A stretch of DNA of 64,000 bases from Cristatella mucedo (Eukaryota > Bryozoa > Phylactolaemata > Cristatellidae), in contig WPIO01000001.1 in the NCBI GenBank assembly GCA_009760855.2, forward strand, positions 22,366,001 through 22,430,000, written 5' to 3'. Numbering within the stretch: position 1 is the first letter of the stretch; every line of letters begins with the position of its first letter. Of this stretch, positions 1-53,010 are shown one piece after another. A program made the translations under genes and the position numbers. The notes beneath the pieces were generated by a model. That model had not been told where the DNA came from, made no database searches, and saw only the letters and a program-made list of their open reading frames with translations.

Positions 1-755
1 GCACAAAACGCCACAGGCCACTGCAGCTGGTTATGAATATGGCTACAAGGCTAGTAAAAAAGTCATGAAGGATCAGCCAAGCGTCTCTTTTGCTGAAGGA
101 GCTACGATGGCTCGCAAGGCCACCGTGGCATGGCTCCTTCATACCTAGCTGAACTGCTGCACCGGCTTCAGCAGCCTCGTGCACTCACATCATCTTTGGA
201 CAATGTTCTACTCCTACGCTCAAAGACTGTTGGCGAAAATTTGTTTGCTCTGCAGGTGACTGTTTAACTCAATTCCACAATTTTTACGCAACGGCATTTA
301 TTATCCTGCTGCCGACTGTGGCATATCTTCCCCATCCGTCTCGAGCTGGTACTTCCATGCTACTCACTACCTCGATGGCCCTCCTGACTCAGCTGTGGTT
401 TCGTTTAATTGATGGCACTGCCCCTGATCGTTGCACGAGTGGGCAGTGACACTTGATGTGGTATGCGGTCGGGATGTGCTATTGGCGATTGGTGTGGCAA
501 GAGAGTCGAGGGGAACTCCGATGGGCGAGAGGGGCGAAGAGTCGTGTTTCCTGCTGCTCCGTGAGTAGTGAAATAAACTGGTGGGGTTGCTCGTTGACTA
601 GCGTTCCGTGCTGTTCGGGACGATAACTCAAGCTACACCAGCTACGCTTCTCACTTTCACTTTGTGGCGTCAGATGAAGTTTGTTTGCTACCGTGTGCAT
701 ACTGACAGCCACTTAGGCTTTGAATAGGCTATTGAAAACTCTCCACCGTAATACC
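1..755 (+). mobile_element. LINE-A fragment, 3' part, runs off the window edge
   Basis: The first bases match the LINE-A segment near 16710-17230 (for example CACTGCAGCTGGTTATGAATATGGC and the downstream TACGCAACG and GCTACTCACTACCTCGATGG). Heavily mutated, with extra sequence at about 385-655. No intact frame. Confidence 0.7.
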
Positions 756-1084
756 ACTAAGCCATTGTGGCTTTCTGGAGAAGCAGATAAAGATACATTA
801 CATTGCATGCAATATTGGAAACAGGTTGGTTGCACAACGGGTAAAACATCTTTCTCTAAGCACAACTACATTTTATCCTTGCCACAGGCTATCCTTACTC
901 GCTTTGAGGAACTATGCGAAGCATAATTTTAGCGACTGAGCAGACATTTTTTGATTCATCCCACTCATGAGGTTTGAGAACTGCTGCCGGAGCTGCTTCC
1001 GCCTGCCTGTGTATAGGTCCATTCCATCCCCTTCATGGCGACTGCGGTTACTGGCATGGACATTTTAAATACAGTACGTTACGT

Positions 1085-1222
1085 CGCATTGGTTTGGCCC
1101 AGGGGTTAAGATGCTCTATTGTGATGACCGAGGTCAAGGTCTTTGCCCCAAACAACCGATGTCGTGGGGTTGAGCCCGGTCGGCTTACGTGAAGCGACTG
1201 GATAGAGATTAAAATCTCTTAG
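1085..1222 (+). mobile_element. Diverged tRNA-headed repeat
   Basis: TTGGCCCAGGGGTTAAGATG resembles an A-box region and GTGGGGTTGAGCCC a B box. The head is shared in part with 45776-45850. No SINE body matches, so it may be another family. Confidence 0.4.
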
Positions 1223-1237
1223 GTGAATATACAACTG

Positions 1238-1240
<3 letters not shown>

Positions 1241-1288
<48 letters not shown>
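1241..1288. repeat. (TA)n microsatellite
   Basis: 48 bp of TA, directly after the tRNA-headed repeat at 1085-1222. Confidence 0.97.
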
Positions 1289-1289
<1 letters not shown>

Positions 1290-2222
1290 CATATGTGCCC
1301 CCATTATTAACTCCCTTGTGTGCACAGTGGTGGAGCGAGGGGTGGGCAAGGGACAATATATCCCCTACATTAGGGGGAGGTATCTACCTAGGCGCCCCCT
1401 ACATCGGAGGGGCAGGATCTGGGGTAGTGTAGTAGGCACATGGGCAAGGGTTTCGGTAGGTCAACTGTATTTTAATAGCCTCGCTACGCTCGGATTCATA
1501 AAGTAAACGATTCACCGAATCATCAAGTGCCTTACCCCATTGGGCATATGGCTGATAAAAGCAAGTAGTGGCAGGCAACTGGCACTGCAGACATTCCATC
1601 AGAGCAGACTCAAAACCATTTAAAATTCGGGAACATTGCAGTGGGTGCTCGCTCACCCGGGCACATAGTTTGGCTGCGGGTGGTCTGCAAGTTGGTCACA
1701 GTAACTTGCCATTGCATTTATAATCATGAACGAAACGTTCGATTGTTGCTTGCATTTTTGGCTGAGGTATTTAAGGTGGCTATAAAACCCTGAATGACGT
1801 AGGCACAAGTTTCGAATCACACTACCTTTGCTGCAGCTCGCTGGCAATACTAATCCTCTAAAACTTTCAAACAAGCAGCAGGCCTCCTGTTCATCAGCAG
1901 TGCAGGAATCAGCTCCTCATGTTCAATTCTCCATCCATTGCTTGCTTGCATGAGCTGCCACAAAAAGGCAAACTTGATGAGTAGAATTTCAATGCTCTGA
2001 CGATGCAGTTATGTATACAAATTCAGTAACCCGCCACAGTGGATTTAGGTGCTTTCATTGATTTTGGAACCACATGAAAAACTGCACCTCACCAAACGCA
2101 TGCACGGATTTCAGAGATGGGTCAAATGATAACATTGGTACAACACATCTCCGTATTTGTTCAAAGATCTATGTCAAGGTCCGAAGTCGCTCTCCTTCAA
2201 CGATGTAAGTGGGATGCGACAC

Positions 2223-2384
2223 CGTATATGTCATACTAGGTAGGCGGTTGCTTTTAATCTCGGTTTGGAGGTCGTGGGTTCGAATCATGCAGTGGGCGAT
2301 CTGCTGCAAGCGGTGGTTATAGCCGTAAAGGCTCTTCTGTCCTTATAAAAAAGAGGCTGTTAAATCGGCTAGTATTTTTTTTTA
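2223..2384 (+). mobile_element. tRNA-derived SINE copy
   Basis: Head ACTAGGTAGGCGGTTGCTTT, B box GGTTCGAATC, body GGTTATAGCCGTAAAGGCTC and tail GCTAGTATTTTTTTTTA, collinear with the copy at 30468-30648. Confidence 0.8.
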
Positions 2385-2389
2385 TCTTG

Positions 2390-4600
2390 TACAACATTTC
2401 TAAACTATCATCCTACCCAGCAGGGTTCAATGAAAGCATGAGGCTCTGTAGGCTGCGTTCATGATTGGATACCAGTCTGTCGTTTTGCGAATACTTACAC
2501 AACTCTATATTTAAGTGCAATACATATTTTAATACCGAATACTGAGGATAACGGTATAAATGTGCGAATGTACAACGACTACGAATACGAATCCCAATGG
2601 TCAGGAGCTAAGAGAGGACGTCTTTAAGTGGATAGAGCATTCTAATGATGTATCACACTTTTTGACTACGCCCGAGCCAGCCAATAAAAGCATTTGAAAC
2701 GCTCCTCCCAACAGTCTTGGGGACCGATACCTTCCAGCTATAACCCCAGTTTTCCACCACCAGGACGTCAGGGTTAAGCATTAAGGCAAAAGCAAAGTAT
2801 ACTGCTGTAGCTTGCGAATATGCACCAGAGCAAGCTCATACAAAGCATTATCAAACACTACTGAAACACAAAAACACAAGACAAGCTCCCCGATAGCTAT
2901 AGCGTTTTACCCAATTTTTTGACGTCTTTCAGCATGGAAGTTTTACGAAGTGATGGGCTCAACGAATTCACAAAGTGGGCGAAAGTATTGAACCGAAAAT
3001 GACGACATCACTGACCATGCTAACTTGACTCTGCCACCTCAGACGAACCAGGTCTAAGCTCTTAGCCAACTCTTTTCCTTAATAAGACGAAAAATGTGAT
3101 GACAGATCTTAATCCACCAACTTTGAAAAATGCCAATGTGATGGTTTTGTATGATATCCCACACAGCTGCTTAAGCGGTATTGCAGCCTAGCCCCACTCT
3201 ATGGCTGGTCCCAGAAGATGACAAGAACAGCCAGTTTTGCCCAGAGTTGATGGCATTTTGAGATAACCAGAAAGCTGCACAACAATGAAACCTATCCGGG
3301 TGTTGAAACCCTTTGAGCTTAGATGTGCATCTTGTTTAATCAATTAGTGAAAGCTCTGCTTTACCTTTATTACTTTGTAGATGATCAGCCGACAATCAAA
3401 TCATTCTGGGAGCTGAGGACTACGAAGCGGCTTAACTGAAAAGGCTCTGCAATTAATTAAAGGCAGATGATTAAGAGGTGCCACTGAGTGGCACGTACTG
3501 CAAAGTACTGCTACAACAGCATCTCAGAAGAATCCCCAAGTGGAGTCGTCTACACTGAAAAGAGAAGCATCACAATGGTAGGTGTTCTTTACGATGAGTA
3601 CCATCTGTACCTTGCAAGAAAATGCTGCTGGTGTCCAAATCCAATAGCAAGACAACTTCCTGATAATAACAGTTTGGTCGGCTGGCTGATGACTAGTCTC
3701 GATCACGTGCTGCAGCACTATCTCATGCTCATGACGTCAAAGACACAAAATATAAGACAGCACAGGGTCCCTCACCTCTCCAGCATCCCTTCATTAAAAT
3801 AATGACGAGGACTCATAGTCGAGCTGTCTCGACAATACCTGGACACCGAAGATTTAATTGAACTGCATCACGGAGGTAGTAAAAACTTAAAAACCGGACA
3901 GATAAAATGCACCAGTTGCACTAGGACAACACAGAAACGGTAGAAGGATAGCACGGTGGGGCAGGGCCGGGCAATGGTTCGCCGCAGCTGTCGATCGATG
4001 TCTTGCCGTTTCATTAAACCTCTGACAATAACCGATTTAAACCTGAATTAAGCCGAACACTTAATTGGGGATCAAATAAAAACGAACTTCAAACGAAACG
4101 GCACCAGCATTGTGCAGGAGCAACGATATCTAAGCCGTATCGACAGGTTACAATTTGGTTCTAATGCCTTTGACTCTCAGCTAATGGTCTTCTTCCACCT
4201 CTAATCCAGTAACATTCACATCTTCTTCAACCTCTAATCCAGTAACATTCACATAGCAGGACGAACTAACGATGACCTATATTGCTGAATATGTTAAGTG
4301 GCTGACCGTACAAGTGCTTTCATAATACGTTTCTCGATTAATCTGTAAAGACGACTACTTAACAAGCGACAAGAACAACATCATTCGCACTGCTGCCTCC
4401 TCAAGGAGCCCATGTTAAAACAAAAGGCAAGGCGACCTTCCACGCATAGCTGGCAACGTGTCAAGGTCACAGCACAATCCGGTGAGAGCTAATCCAGCTG
4501 TCACTTGGATTCCACACAGCTCTCGGCTTATACATGCAGCCATGAAAGCAGAGCCCACCAAGTCGCATTAATCACTTTTAATAATCAATCAGCCAATGAC
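2390..4600. other. No gene recognised (downstream flank of the GH35 gene)
   Basis: Apart from the 4.19-4.25 kb direct repeat I see only short, unsupported frames. No known motif or RNA gene. Confidence 0.5.
4189..4254. repeat. Two-copy direct repeat, about 31 bp
   Basis: The unit CCTCTAATCCAGTAACATTC with flanking CTTCTTC occurs twice in tandem. Non-coding flank downstream of the GH35 gene. Confidence 0.8.
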
Positions 4601-4607
4601 TTTGCCT

Positions 4608-4614
4608 TTTTATT
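4608..4614 (-). promoter_or_regulatory. Candidate polyadenylation signal of the GH35 gene
   Basis: AATAAA on the minus strand (TTTATT within 4608-4614), about 80 nt past the proposed stop codon. It supports exon 16 as terminal but is not proof. Confidence 0.45.
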
Positions 4615-4693
4615 TACAAGCTTGCATGACGGCAAGCTCTGTCAGTCAACGATTCGGTTCGATGCCAGACCTTGAATTAACCCAGAATTGACA

Positions 4694-45570
<40,877 letters not shown>

Positions 45571-45775
45571 CCTGGCAGTACAGTCCTACAAACTAAAATA
45601 TAGTCCTCGCTGCAATGATTCAGTCGTTTCCGGATCCGTACCTCGACCCCGCCCCCGGAAATTGTAAGTCAGCGCCGCTTCATCCAGCAATCGCGATATT
45701 CCAAGCTAACAAAAGCAATGCATCAACAGGTAACTCCTGATAAAATTCAGCAGTCAGCCACTGCCCCGACCCCTG

Positions 45776-45856
45776 ATTTGGCCCAGGGTAATGTGCTCTT
45801 TTAAAGGCCAAGGTCATGGGCTCGCACCCGGCTGCTATGATCTCGAGGCGCTACAC
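45776..45856 (+). mobile_element. tRNA-headed repeat fragment
   Basis: TTGGCCCAGGGTAATGTGCT then GGTCATGGGCTCGCACCCGG resemble Pol III A and B boxes. A TA microsatellite follows directly, as a SINE tail often does. Confidence 0.45.
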
Positions 45857-45857
45857 T

Positions 45858-45860
<3 letters not shown>

Positions 45861-45888
<28 letters not shown>

Positions 45889-45908
45889 CTTTATATATAT
45901 ATACACAC

Positions 45909-45940
<32 letters not shown>
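45861..45940. repeat. (AT)n/(AC)n compound microsatellite
   Basis: AT runs with short interruptions, then AC. Directly after the tRNA-headed repeat at 45776-45856. Confidence 0.95.
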
Positions 45941-45942
<2 letters not shown>

Positions 45943-45944
45943 AC

Positions 45945-46245
45945 ATATGTGTTTGCTTTTAGTTCTTATGCTCCCAAAGCCTGGAGCTCACTACCGACGC
46001 ACGGCACAACTCCCCTGACAGGACGACATTTAAAAAGAAGCTTGAAACGCACCTGTTTATTACAGCATTGGCGGGTCTTTGTGACGTCCTTCGGGTGCAT
46101 GCAACTGCTTACTTGCTCGTGCCTGCTGCTTGGTGTGATGATGCTTGGTTATGTCACCACCAGTTATTTGGTAATTCTTTCTGTACGTAAAGTGCCTAGA
46201 AAGAGATCCACTTGTCTGAGGGTGCTATAGAAATGTATTATATAT
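45945..46245 (+). mobile_element. LINE-B-like 3' fragment
   Basis: SYAPKAWSSLP-like C-terminal coding remnant, then AAAGTGCCTAGAAAGAGATC and GAGGGTGCTATAGAAATGTA. Just upstream of GH35 exon 1, antisense. Confidence 0.7.
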
Positions 46246-46639
46246 GTGTATATGTACATGTATCGTCAGACAAAGCTATTTTAAGTAATTTGAGCACTGC
46301 TTAAGAAATATCTTGCTCCTGCTTGAATCGCATTGACATGGACATAATAAAATTTATGTCACTTCAAATGATATCACCATCTAACCCAATTTTTGTTCCC
46401 GGGAAGCAAGTGTAGTTTCCTAATTGCTTATATCTCAGACGCATAGAACTAACGAATTTTACCTAAAAACGTTTCTTATGTGACGAGGACAGTGATTAAC
46501 TTCGAATTTATCCATTTCCTGAGAGAAAATGACAAAGTCGCATCATGGGGTTCACATGGAGTTTTAAAGAATGGTAAATTGATCGAAGTTAACTTTTTCT
46601 ACTCTTAATTTATAGGAAAATCTTCGCTGAAAAAGATTT

Positions 46640-48000
46640 ATAAATAACTAGATGTTCTATATTTATGGCTCAACTGCAAATCACTTTCTCGAAGAGCAGA
46701 ATATAGTTTGCTATTGTGTTTTATTATACTGTCCTCGGCAACAACGTTCAAACACCAGTTTGTCCTGGTGAAAGCGTGCAGCTTGATCGCATTAGTAAAC
46801 TCTCTTTTTCTTGAACGTTTCAAGATGAGCATCAATTGTATATACATAGAGGGACATTGTGCATCCCAGCTCTTGATGAGAGTCTGAACTAGATACTCAT
46901 ATTTTTCAGCGTTCCGATTCACTGAAAGCCATACGCCACTGCAGCGAAAATGTTCGAAGCAGCTTTCACTGGTCAGTTAAGCTTCACACCGAAATTGTCC
47001 CACTCTATGACCTGTCGTCCAATGGAGATACCAGTTTTGCCCTTAGCCTCCAACAGATGCGGAACGAAATCTTGGAGGTATTTAAAAGCTGCAGACTAAT
47101 AGTCTAAAGCCTCGAAAAATTGCTCGAAGACGCCTTGCTTGATGTGCAGTAGTGGCATCAGCACTTTCCGAGGGTCTATCAGCAGCTACTAATTACTGTT
47201 TTTCTTCCCTTACAGAGAGCGAGTTCTGCTTTTGCCTTTTGGGATAGTAGGCCTTGGTATCGAAGCTGTCCCACAGGCAAAGAAAGCAAGTAAACGTCGT
47301 AAAGCAGCATTGGCAGTGGTTACAGGAATGACACCATTTTGAAGTCTTCAGTAACCTCCCAGCAATTTTCGCATACTCAAAGGCACTCGTCAATAATAAT
47401 AATAATAATATTGCACTTGATAAAGCGCCCTCAGAGAACTCAATCTCTTTCTAGGCGCTTTACATTTGCTGCAAAGTGATACGCAATAGAATAGTAAGTA
47501 AAATCATGCTTGAAAAACAAACAAAATGAATAACATGGTTAGGGGTTACATGCACTGGGTCAGCATGCAAATGTGGTTAGTGGAGTCAACAACTTAATGT
47601 GGAAGTAGTTGCCTTTGACGTGCACAGAATGAAGAGACGTCGGGAGAGACGGCGGGCACTTGTTCTGGATATGAAGCAGCTCGATGTCTAGGCTCCTGAA
47701 TGTCTAGGCTGCTGTCTATGATCAGGTGCAATTCATTCGTGTTACGCGCCGCGATCAGCGTCTCGAATAGACCTTTCAAGTTGCTGCAGAAGTGCAGCTC
47801 ATCTTATCGACAGAAAGAGCTAAGTTGAATTAGTCGGATCTGAAACTTTAACTCGTCATCCCAAACTTTTCCACCCGTTGGGCGCTAGATGTCATGTGCT
47901 AAAATTTGAACGTGGTTAGACGGTTAGCTTTTCTGATAAGATTTTTGGAGTATTCCTGGTTGGGGGAAGTGCACCTTTCACTCCTCAGCCTTAGCTGTGA
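46640..48000 (-). pseudogene. Relic of an uncharacterised CFLCLWDS-motif protein gene
   Basis: Decayed minus-strand coding remnant. In order it shows LKGLFETL and LHLIIDSSLDI (about 47690-47790); after a frameshift IELLHIQNKCPPSLPTSLHS; then TCFLCLWDSFDTKAYYPKRQ (47235-47296), DPRKVLMPLLHIKQGVFEQF (47106-47176), LEAKGKTGISIGRQVIEW (about 46990-47055) and NAEKYEYLVQTLIKSWDA (about 46865-46920). The order matches a large, poorly characterised protein family scattered through invertebrate genomes, which I recall by its CFLCLWDSR motif. Several frameshifts and stops break it, and a LINE-B piece (47392-47583) sits between the IDSS and CFLCLW blocks. Function is unknown. The family may be transposon-borne, but I cannot show that here. 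Confidence 0.7.
47392..47583 (-). mobile_element. LINE-B 3' end inserted in the CFLCLWDS relic
   Basis: AAT repeats, GCACTTGATAAAGCGCCCTC and CTAGGCGCTTTACATTTGCT, then the 3' UTR AACATGGTTAGGGGTTACAT. Both flanks belong to the CFLCLWDS relic. Confidence 0.8.
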
Positions 48001-48779
48001 AATTTGAATCTGGACGCGCTCCATCTTCCTCGCCGTCTGAGTTGCCGCTCCCTCCTGAAGATGGTTGATCCCTCTACGGAGGATTGTGGACGGCTATCTC
48101 ATGGAATTGTGGTGCTGTGCCCATGTATGAATGAACATGTTGGTAGATGATGGCAGGATGGTTCTTGCCAGTTCATATGCGTATGATTACGCTACGCAGA
48201 AGTAGCAGTTGCTTGAGTAGCCAGTCGTTTTCCTCCATGGGATAGCAAACTGTAATGAGTGCAGCAGATTGATTCGCTGGTAGCGGACCCTAGGCAAAGT
48301 AATAGTAATACATAATAACGGTATTACTAATAGGTAGTTTATGTAGTGCCATAAGGGAACCAATCTCTATCCACGTGCTTTACGATTCGCTGCAAGAGAA
48401 CCATTGGCCAAATAATAATGATATGCATGGTATCATACTTGGAGAAGCATGTAACAGCACGCAATTATAATGTTAAAGGCACGTACAAAAGTGCACAAGA
48501 AGAACATCAGGGCCAACGGTTATTATGACCCCGAGTTGGTATCGTACACCGAATCTTGAATAGGTAAGCTCGCAAAGCATGCAGGAACAGACAAAGAAAA
48601 GTTCACTACGGCACGTCACGTGGAAAGCTGAGCGATACAAATGAGTCTTATGCTGAGACTTTAGGGATACAGACTGTTTAGTGCTTATGAGGAATTAAAT
48701 AACTTCCACACAGTCTCAATCTTGCCATTCCTTTCTGGGATACTCAACTAGTAGTTGCAGAGTAGTTGAATGCTAATTT

Positions 48780-48910
48780 ATGTAAGAGAAATAATAATAA
48801 TACATTTGCCAAGCATCTCCAGAGAACTTAATCTATTTCTAGGCACTCTACATATGTTGTGAAGGAAGCATGGCCATGTGGTCAGTGGTAACAAGCACAG
48901 TGTCAAACAC
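48780..48910 (-). mobile_element. Diverged LINE-B tail
   Basis: AATAATAATAATACATTTGC then GAGAACTTAATCTATTTCTA and GGCACTCTACATATGTTGTG. A still weaker relative lies at about 48300-48430. Confidence 0.5.
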
Positions 48911-48924
48911 CATGATTTAAAAAC

Positions 48925-50255
48925 AATAAATCTAGCGAGTCAATTTCAATACAGATTTAGAGATAGTCACTCCGCTGAGACATCCCTACTTCGGTTGTAC
49001 ACAGCTTGTACATTGTCCAAGGAATGCTGACTTAGGTACAGCATCTCTCCTAGTTGTGCTGGAGTTCTCGGCGGCGTTCATCTTGCAGGGGCACTACTTG
49101 GATTAGATGGCAGCGGTCTTGTCTACGTAGGAGATGTCAGAGCGTAGATGTCGACGACGATGCGGCCTTTGAGGAATGCGTTACACAGATGTAAGTCGTA
49201 CGTACTCTTTCAACAATATTCACCATCCTTCTCGGATACGCAATCTTTAAGCACAATCTAAGCTTTCGTCCTTCATATGGATTTGACACCTCAGCTCTAC
49301 CTTTTATCCATTGATCCTTTCCCAGCTCTTCCGGCACCGCAGAGCCTCTTTTACATTATGCAGCATTTATGGCTAACATTAGGAACGGCAGCTAGCTTTT
49401 TTCGAAATTGAATGACTACCGAATGAGTAAATCTGTTGTCTCGCACACTTTATATTGCCATCCTCATAGCTGCTCAGCCGGCATCTAACAGGAAACCTCG
49501 ACACGGACTCTGCATGCCTTGCTCTAATATGAACTTTCCCCAGGTGACCGCACCAGCTCTGCAGGTAAGACTGCTTACTTCCAGCTACTTCTTACAAAAA
49601 AAATATTCGAATGTCAAAATAAGTGGAAATGAGAGCACCAAGGTAAGCTAATTCAAAAATATTTGCAGTGCTCCACCGGACTTCTGCACCGCTCTCCTTG
49701 CACGTCTTCTGTAGGTGAAAGAAGATGCTGACGGTGGTTCGAAACTCGGCCTGTCTGTCGTGAGCGTCCCAACGACCCTATTGACACGTTCTCCGACCTG
49801 CACTAGTTACAATTGCAGCGAACATAGCAAATTTAAAGTTCACTTACCTGTATGCCCCTTTATTCTCTAGATTCCTCCACTGTCTGCTATAGCAGCTACC
49901 TACTCCACCTTCTTCGCCTCACACCGCCCACTCTGGTCGCTCAGCTGAGCTCCTAATCAATCTAAAACTCTTTGGCGAGCGGCGCTTCAATTCCTACGTC
50001 CCTAAAGCCGAGAGCTCTCTGCCAACCGACAGTGCACGATATCCTCCGACTTAAAGACATTTACGCGAAGCTAAAACGATCTGTTCCTCGCAGCACTTGA
50101 CTGGTCCGTGTGAGGCGTCTTCTCTACGCTTACTTGTGCTGCACGTGTGTGCATGTTGTTATAACTCGTCAAACTCGGCATGATTTCTTTCAGCCTTTGA
50201 GAAATGCCTAGAAAGAATTCACTTAGGTCTCTATGCAAACAAATTATTATTTAAC
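48925..50255 (+). mobile_element. Old LINE-B-like copy
   Basis: Plus strand starts with a FQYRFRDSHSAETSLLRLYT remnant and later CCTGTCTGTCGTGAGCGTCC (CLS/CRER block). It ends in GCCTAGAAAGAATTCACTTA and AAATTATTATT. Many stops. Confidence 0.65.
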
Positions 50256-50594
50256 TATTGGAGGAGAGAAAATTATGCAGTGATTACCTCAGGGTACCCA
50301 ATAACATAGTGTTAGACTAGCTCATATTCTCGTTTTTGATTACCCTAGTTTAAAGTGTCGTCTCTTTGACGCTACTATTATGCGGTCTTGCCAAACCTGC
50401 ACTAACTTAGTTCACCGGCTTCAGCATACGCTTTGTAGTTCCATTCGGTTTTTCCGAGCTCACAGTTTTCTGTTGCGCGAGCACTTGGCACAGTATTTCA
50501 CCAGTATTTGTTTATAACAGTATTTCAGTATTTGTTTGGCGCGAATGTGCCGCTGGGCTCTGCGTCCCGTCGAAAGGTTACTACCTATTTGCAT

Positions 50595-50695
50595 GTAAAA
50601 ATAATCATAATAAATTTGTATAGCGCCCTGTGAGAACTTAATCTCTCTAGGCACTTTACAGATGCGGCATGTAAAGCATTACCAAATGTATTTTT
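50595..50695 (-). mobile_element. LINE-B tail-only copy
   Basis: Plus reading ATAATAAATTTGTATAGCGC then CTAGGCACTTTACAGATGCG. Confidence 0.55.
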
Positions 50696-50814
50696 TGTAA
50701 ATTTATTTTTGTAATTACCAAATTATCAAATGTTTGGTGTTAACATTCACAAGCAGAAAGTACACCAAGCAGCAGGCACGAGCAAGTAAGCAGGTACGTG
50801 CAAACGAAGGACGA

Positions 50815-51400
50815 ATAATAGTAATAATAATAATGCACTTGATAAAGCGCCCTCAGAGAACTTAATCTCTTTCTAGGTGCTTTACATTTGCTGCAAAGTG
50901 AAATGCAATTGAACGGTAAGTAAAATCATGCTTGAAAAAACAAACAAAATGAATAACACGGTTAGGGGTGACATGCACAGGGTCAGCATGCAAATGTGGT
51001 TAGTGGCAGCATGCACAGTGTCAGCACGCATAAGCACATCAAGGACGAATCACAGGGACCCACTAAATGCTGTCCTAAATAGGTGTGTTTTTAAGTTCCT
51101 TTTAAATGTAGTCAGGTCAGGGGATGTTCTGACGCAGGTCGGGAGGGAGTTCCAGGCTTTGGGAGCATACGAACTAAATGCACGGTCTCCAAAGGATTTA
51201 AGGTTTGTACGATGTATATCGTATATCGAATCGCAAGACCCACCAAATACTGTAATAAACAAGTCCACTTTAAGCTTCACTTTAAATGTCGTCATGTCAG
51301 GGGATTTTGTGGGGTGCATCGGTAGTGAGTTCCAGGCTTTGGGAGCATAAGAACTAAAGGCACGGTCTCCAACGGTTTAGAGGACTAAAGGCTAAACGCA
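50815..51400 (-). mobile_element. LINE-B 3' end with an internal partial duplication
   Basis: Tail, hairpin and 3' UTR (50818-51220). A second diverged copy of the GACCCACTAAATGC ... CACGGTCTCC stretch then follows at 51225-51380. Confidence 0.75.
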
Positions 51401-51919
51401 GCTGAAAAGACATATAGAGACTAAAGGCTGTTAAAAAGGTCAAAATTCACCTAGACGGTCTGCAGATTGTCGAAACTACCTACCGTTTCCCTTTTTAAAA
51501 TCAGTTTTAACTTACTGTGTAGGCACGAACGTGCTTTCTCGGTGACGGACCTCATCTCTTACGGGGAGGCGCTTCCGGCAGCGGCCGACTTTTGACCTCA
51601 ACCTTAATTAGTTAAACGTGAGTGCTTTCTTTGCGTGGGCTCGGCTGCTGTCATTCCTACCAGGTTTTTCACCGGCGGAGTGAAAAATGGGGGGGGGGGT
51701 TGGGGTAGCATTGAATAATCAGCAAAAGCATAAAGCAATAAAACAGACCCAATGAGTAAAAAAAACCTGAGTACGAGGTTGGCTGATCAGCGCGCTCTAC
51801 AAATTCTCAACACACGCAAATGTGAGTGTTTTGGACCTTTGAAGTGCGTCAGTTGCTAGGTGCGAGTCCTGCGCACCCTCTAGTGATCACGCTTTTTCTC
51901 GACCTTGTGTTCTAATGAC

Positions 51920-52278
51920 CATAATAATGATAATAATAATAATAACAATAATAATACATTTGATATAGCACCCTCAGGGAATTCAATCTCTTTCTAGGCA
52001 CTTTACATTCGCCGCAAAGGAAGCACGATCGAATGATTAGTGGTAGCATGTTCAATAAACAACAAGAATAACATGGTTAGGGGGTGACATGCACAGGGTC
52101 AGCATGCATGTTAGTGGCAGCATGCACAGTGTCACTGCGCATAAGCACACAAGGGACGAATCACATGGATCCACTAAATGCTGTGATAGATAGATGAGTT
52201 TTTAATTTCTTTTTCAATGGGGTCAAGTCGGGGGACGTCGTGATGCCAGTCGGAAGTGAGTTCCAGGCTTTGGGAGGA
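51920..52278 (-). mobile_element. LINE-B 3' end, tandem copy 1
   Basis: AAT repeats, CATTTGATATAGCACCCTCA and TTTACATTCGCCGCAAAGGA, through to GAGTTCCAGGCTTTGGGAGG. It is followed at once by a near-identical second tail. Confidence 0.8.
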
Positions 52279-52495
52279 TAATAATAATAATAATACATTT
52301 GATATAGCACCCTCAGGGAATTCAATCTCTTTCTAGGCACTTTACATTCGCCGCAAAGGAAGCACGATCGAATGATTAGTGGTAGCATGTTCAATGAACA
52401 ACAAGAATAACATGGTTAGGGGTGACATGCACAGTGTCAACACGCATAAGCACATAAAGGACGAATTACGGAAATCCACTACATGCTGTGTCCAG
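52279..52495 (-). mobile_element. LINE-B 3' end, tandem copy 2
   Basis: Repeats the sequence from CATTTGATATAGCACCCTCA to AACATGGTTAGGGG almost exactly (one clear difference: CAATGAACA for CAATAAACA), then lacks about 20 bp of the first copy. Confidence 0.8.
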
Positions 52496-52764
52496 CCACG
52501 AACTATGTAGAAGCTGTGTGGCAGGATATTTGGTTTGAAGAGCACGTAGCGCTTCTTGCACAGCAGAATAAGGAAGGTTGGCTGTTACTGGGATAGATAG
52601 TACAGACAGCTGAGCCGGTGCAAACCTTGCCGGGATCGAGGTTAGTTCAAGGCCGGCTGCAGTCCCCAGCACGCTTTCAGCACGCTCAAGCGAGACCAAG
52701 ATGCACAATTTTCTTGCTATACAAAAACAGCTTGAATTTATTTCATGCACTGTATACCCGTCTA

Positions 52765-53010
52765 GAAATAACTCCACAAAGCCACAGTAGGTAAGCGGAT
52801 CCTACGCTGGAGAATTTTCTATATCGCACTCAAGGCTCAAACGGCTTTCAGTAGGTACTGTAGCCAAAAGACTCCATCTTGCGCAAAAAGAAGAAAATGA
52901 GACGACACATAGCTGAGTCAGGAGGGTAGTCAAGGACGTGAGTAACATTTAAGTAGCAGCTTCGGACGTTGGAAAAGATGTGCCGCCGTTGGCCGCAGAA
53001 GAGAAGATGT
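52765..53010 (-). mobile_element. LINE-A 3' fragment
   Basis: Minus-strand copy of the LINE-A 3' UTR, starting with the family's AACTCCACAAAGCCACAG (plus reading) and extending through ACTCCATCTTGCG. Diverged, non-coding. Confidence 0.65.

Noticed and set aside
51050-51319. Apparent small protein ending KTHLFRTAFSGSL
   Set aside because: It is the C-terminal remnant of the LINE-B RT frame, not a host gene.
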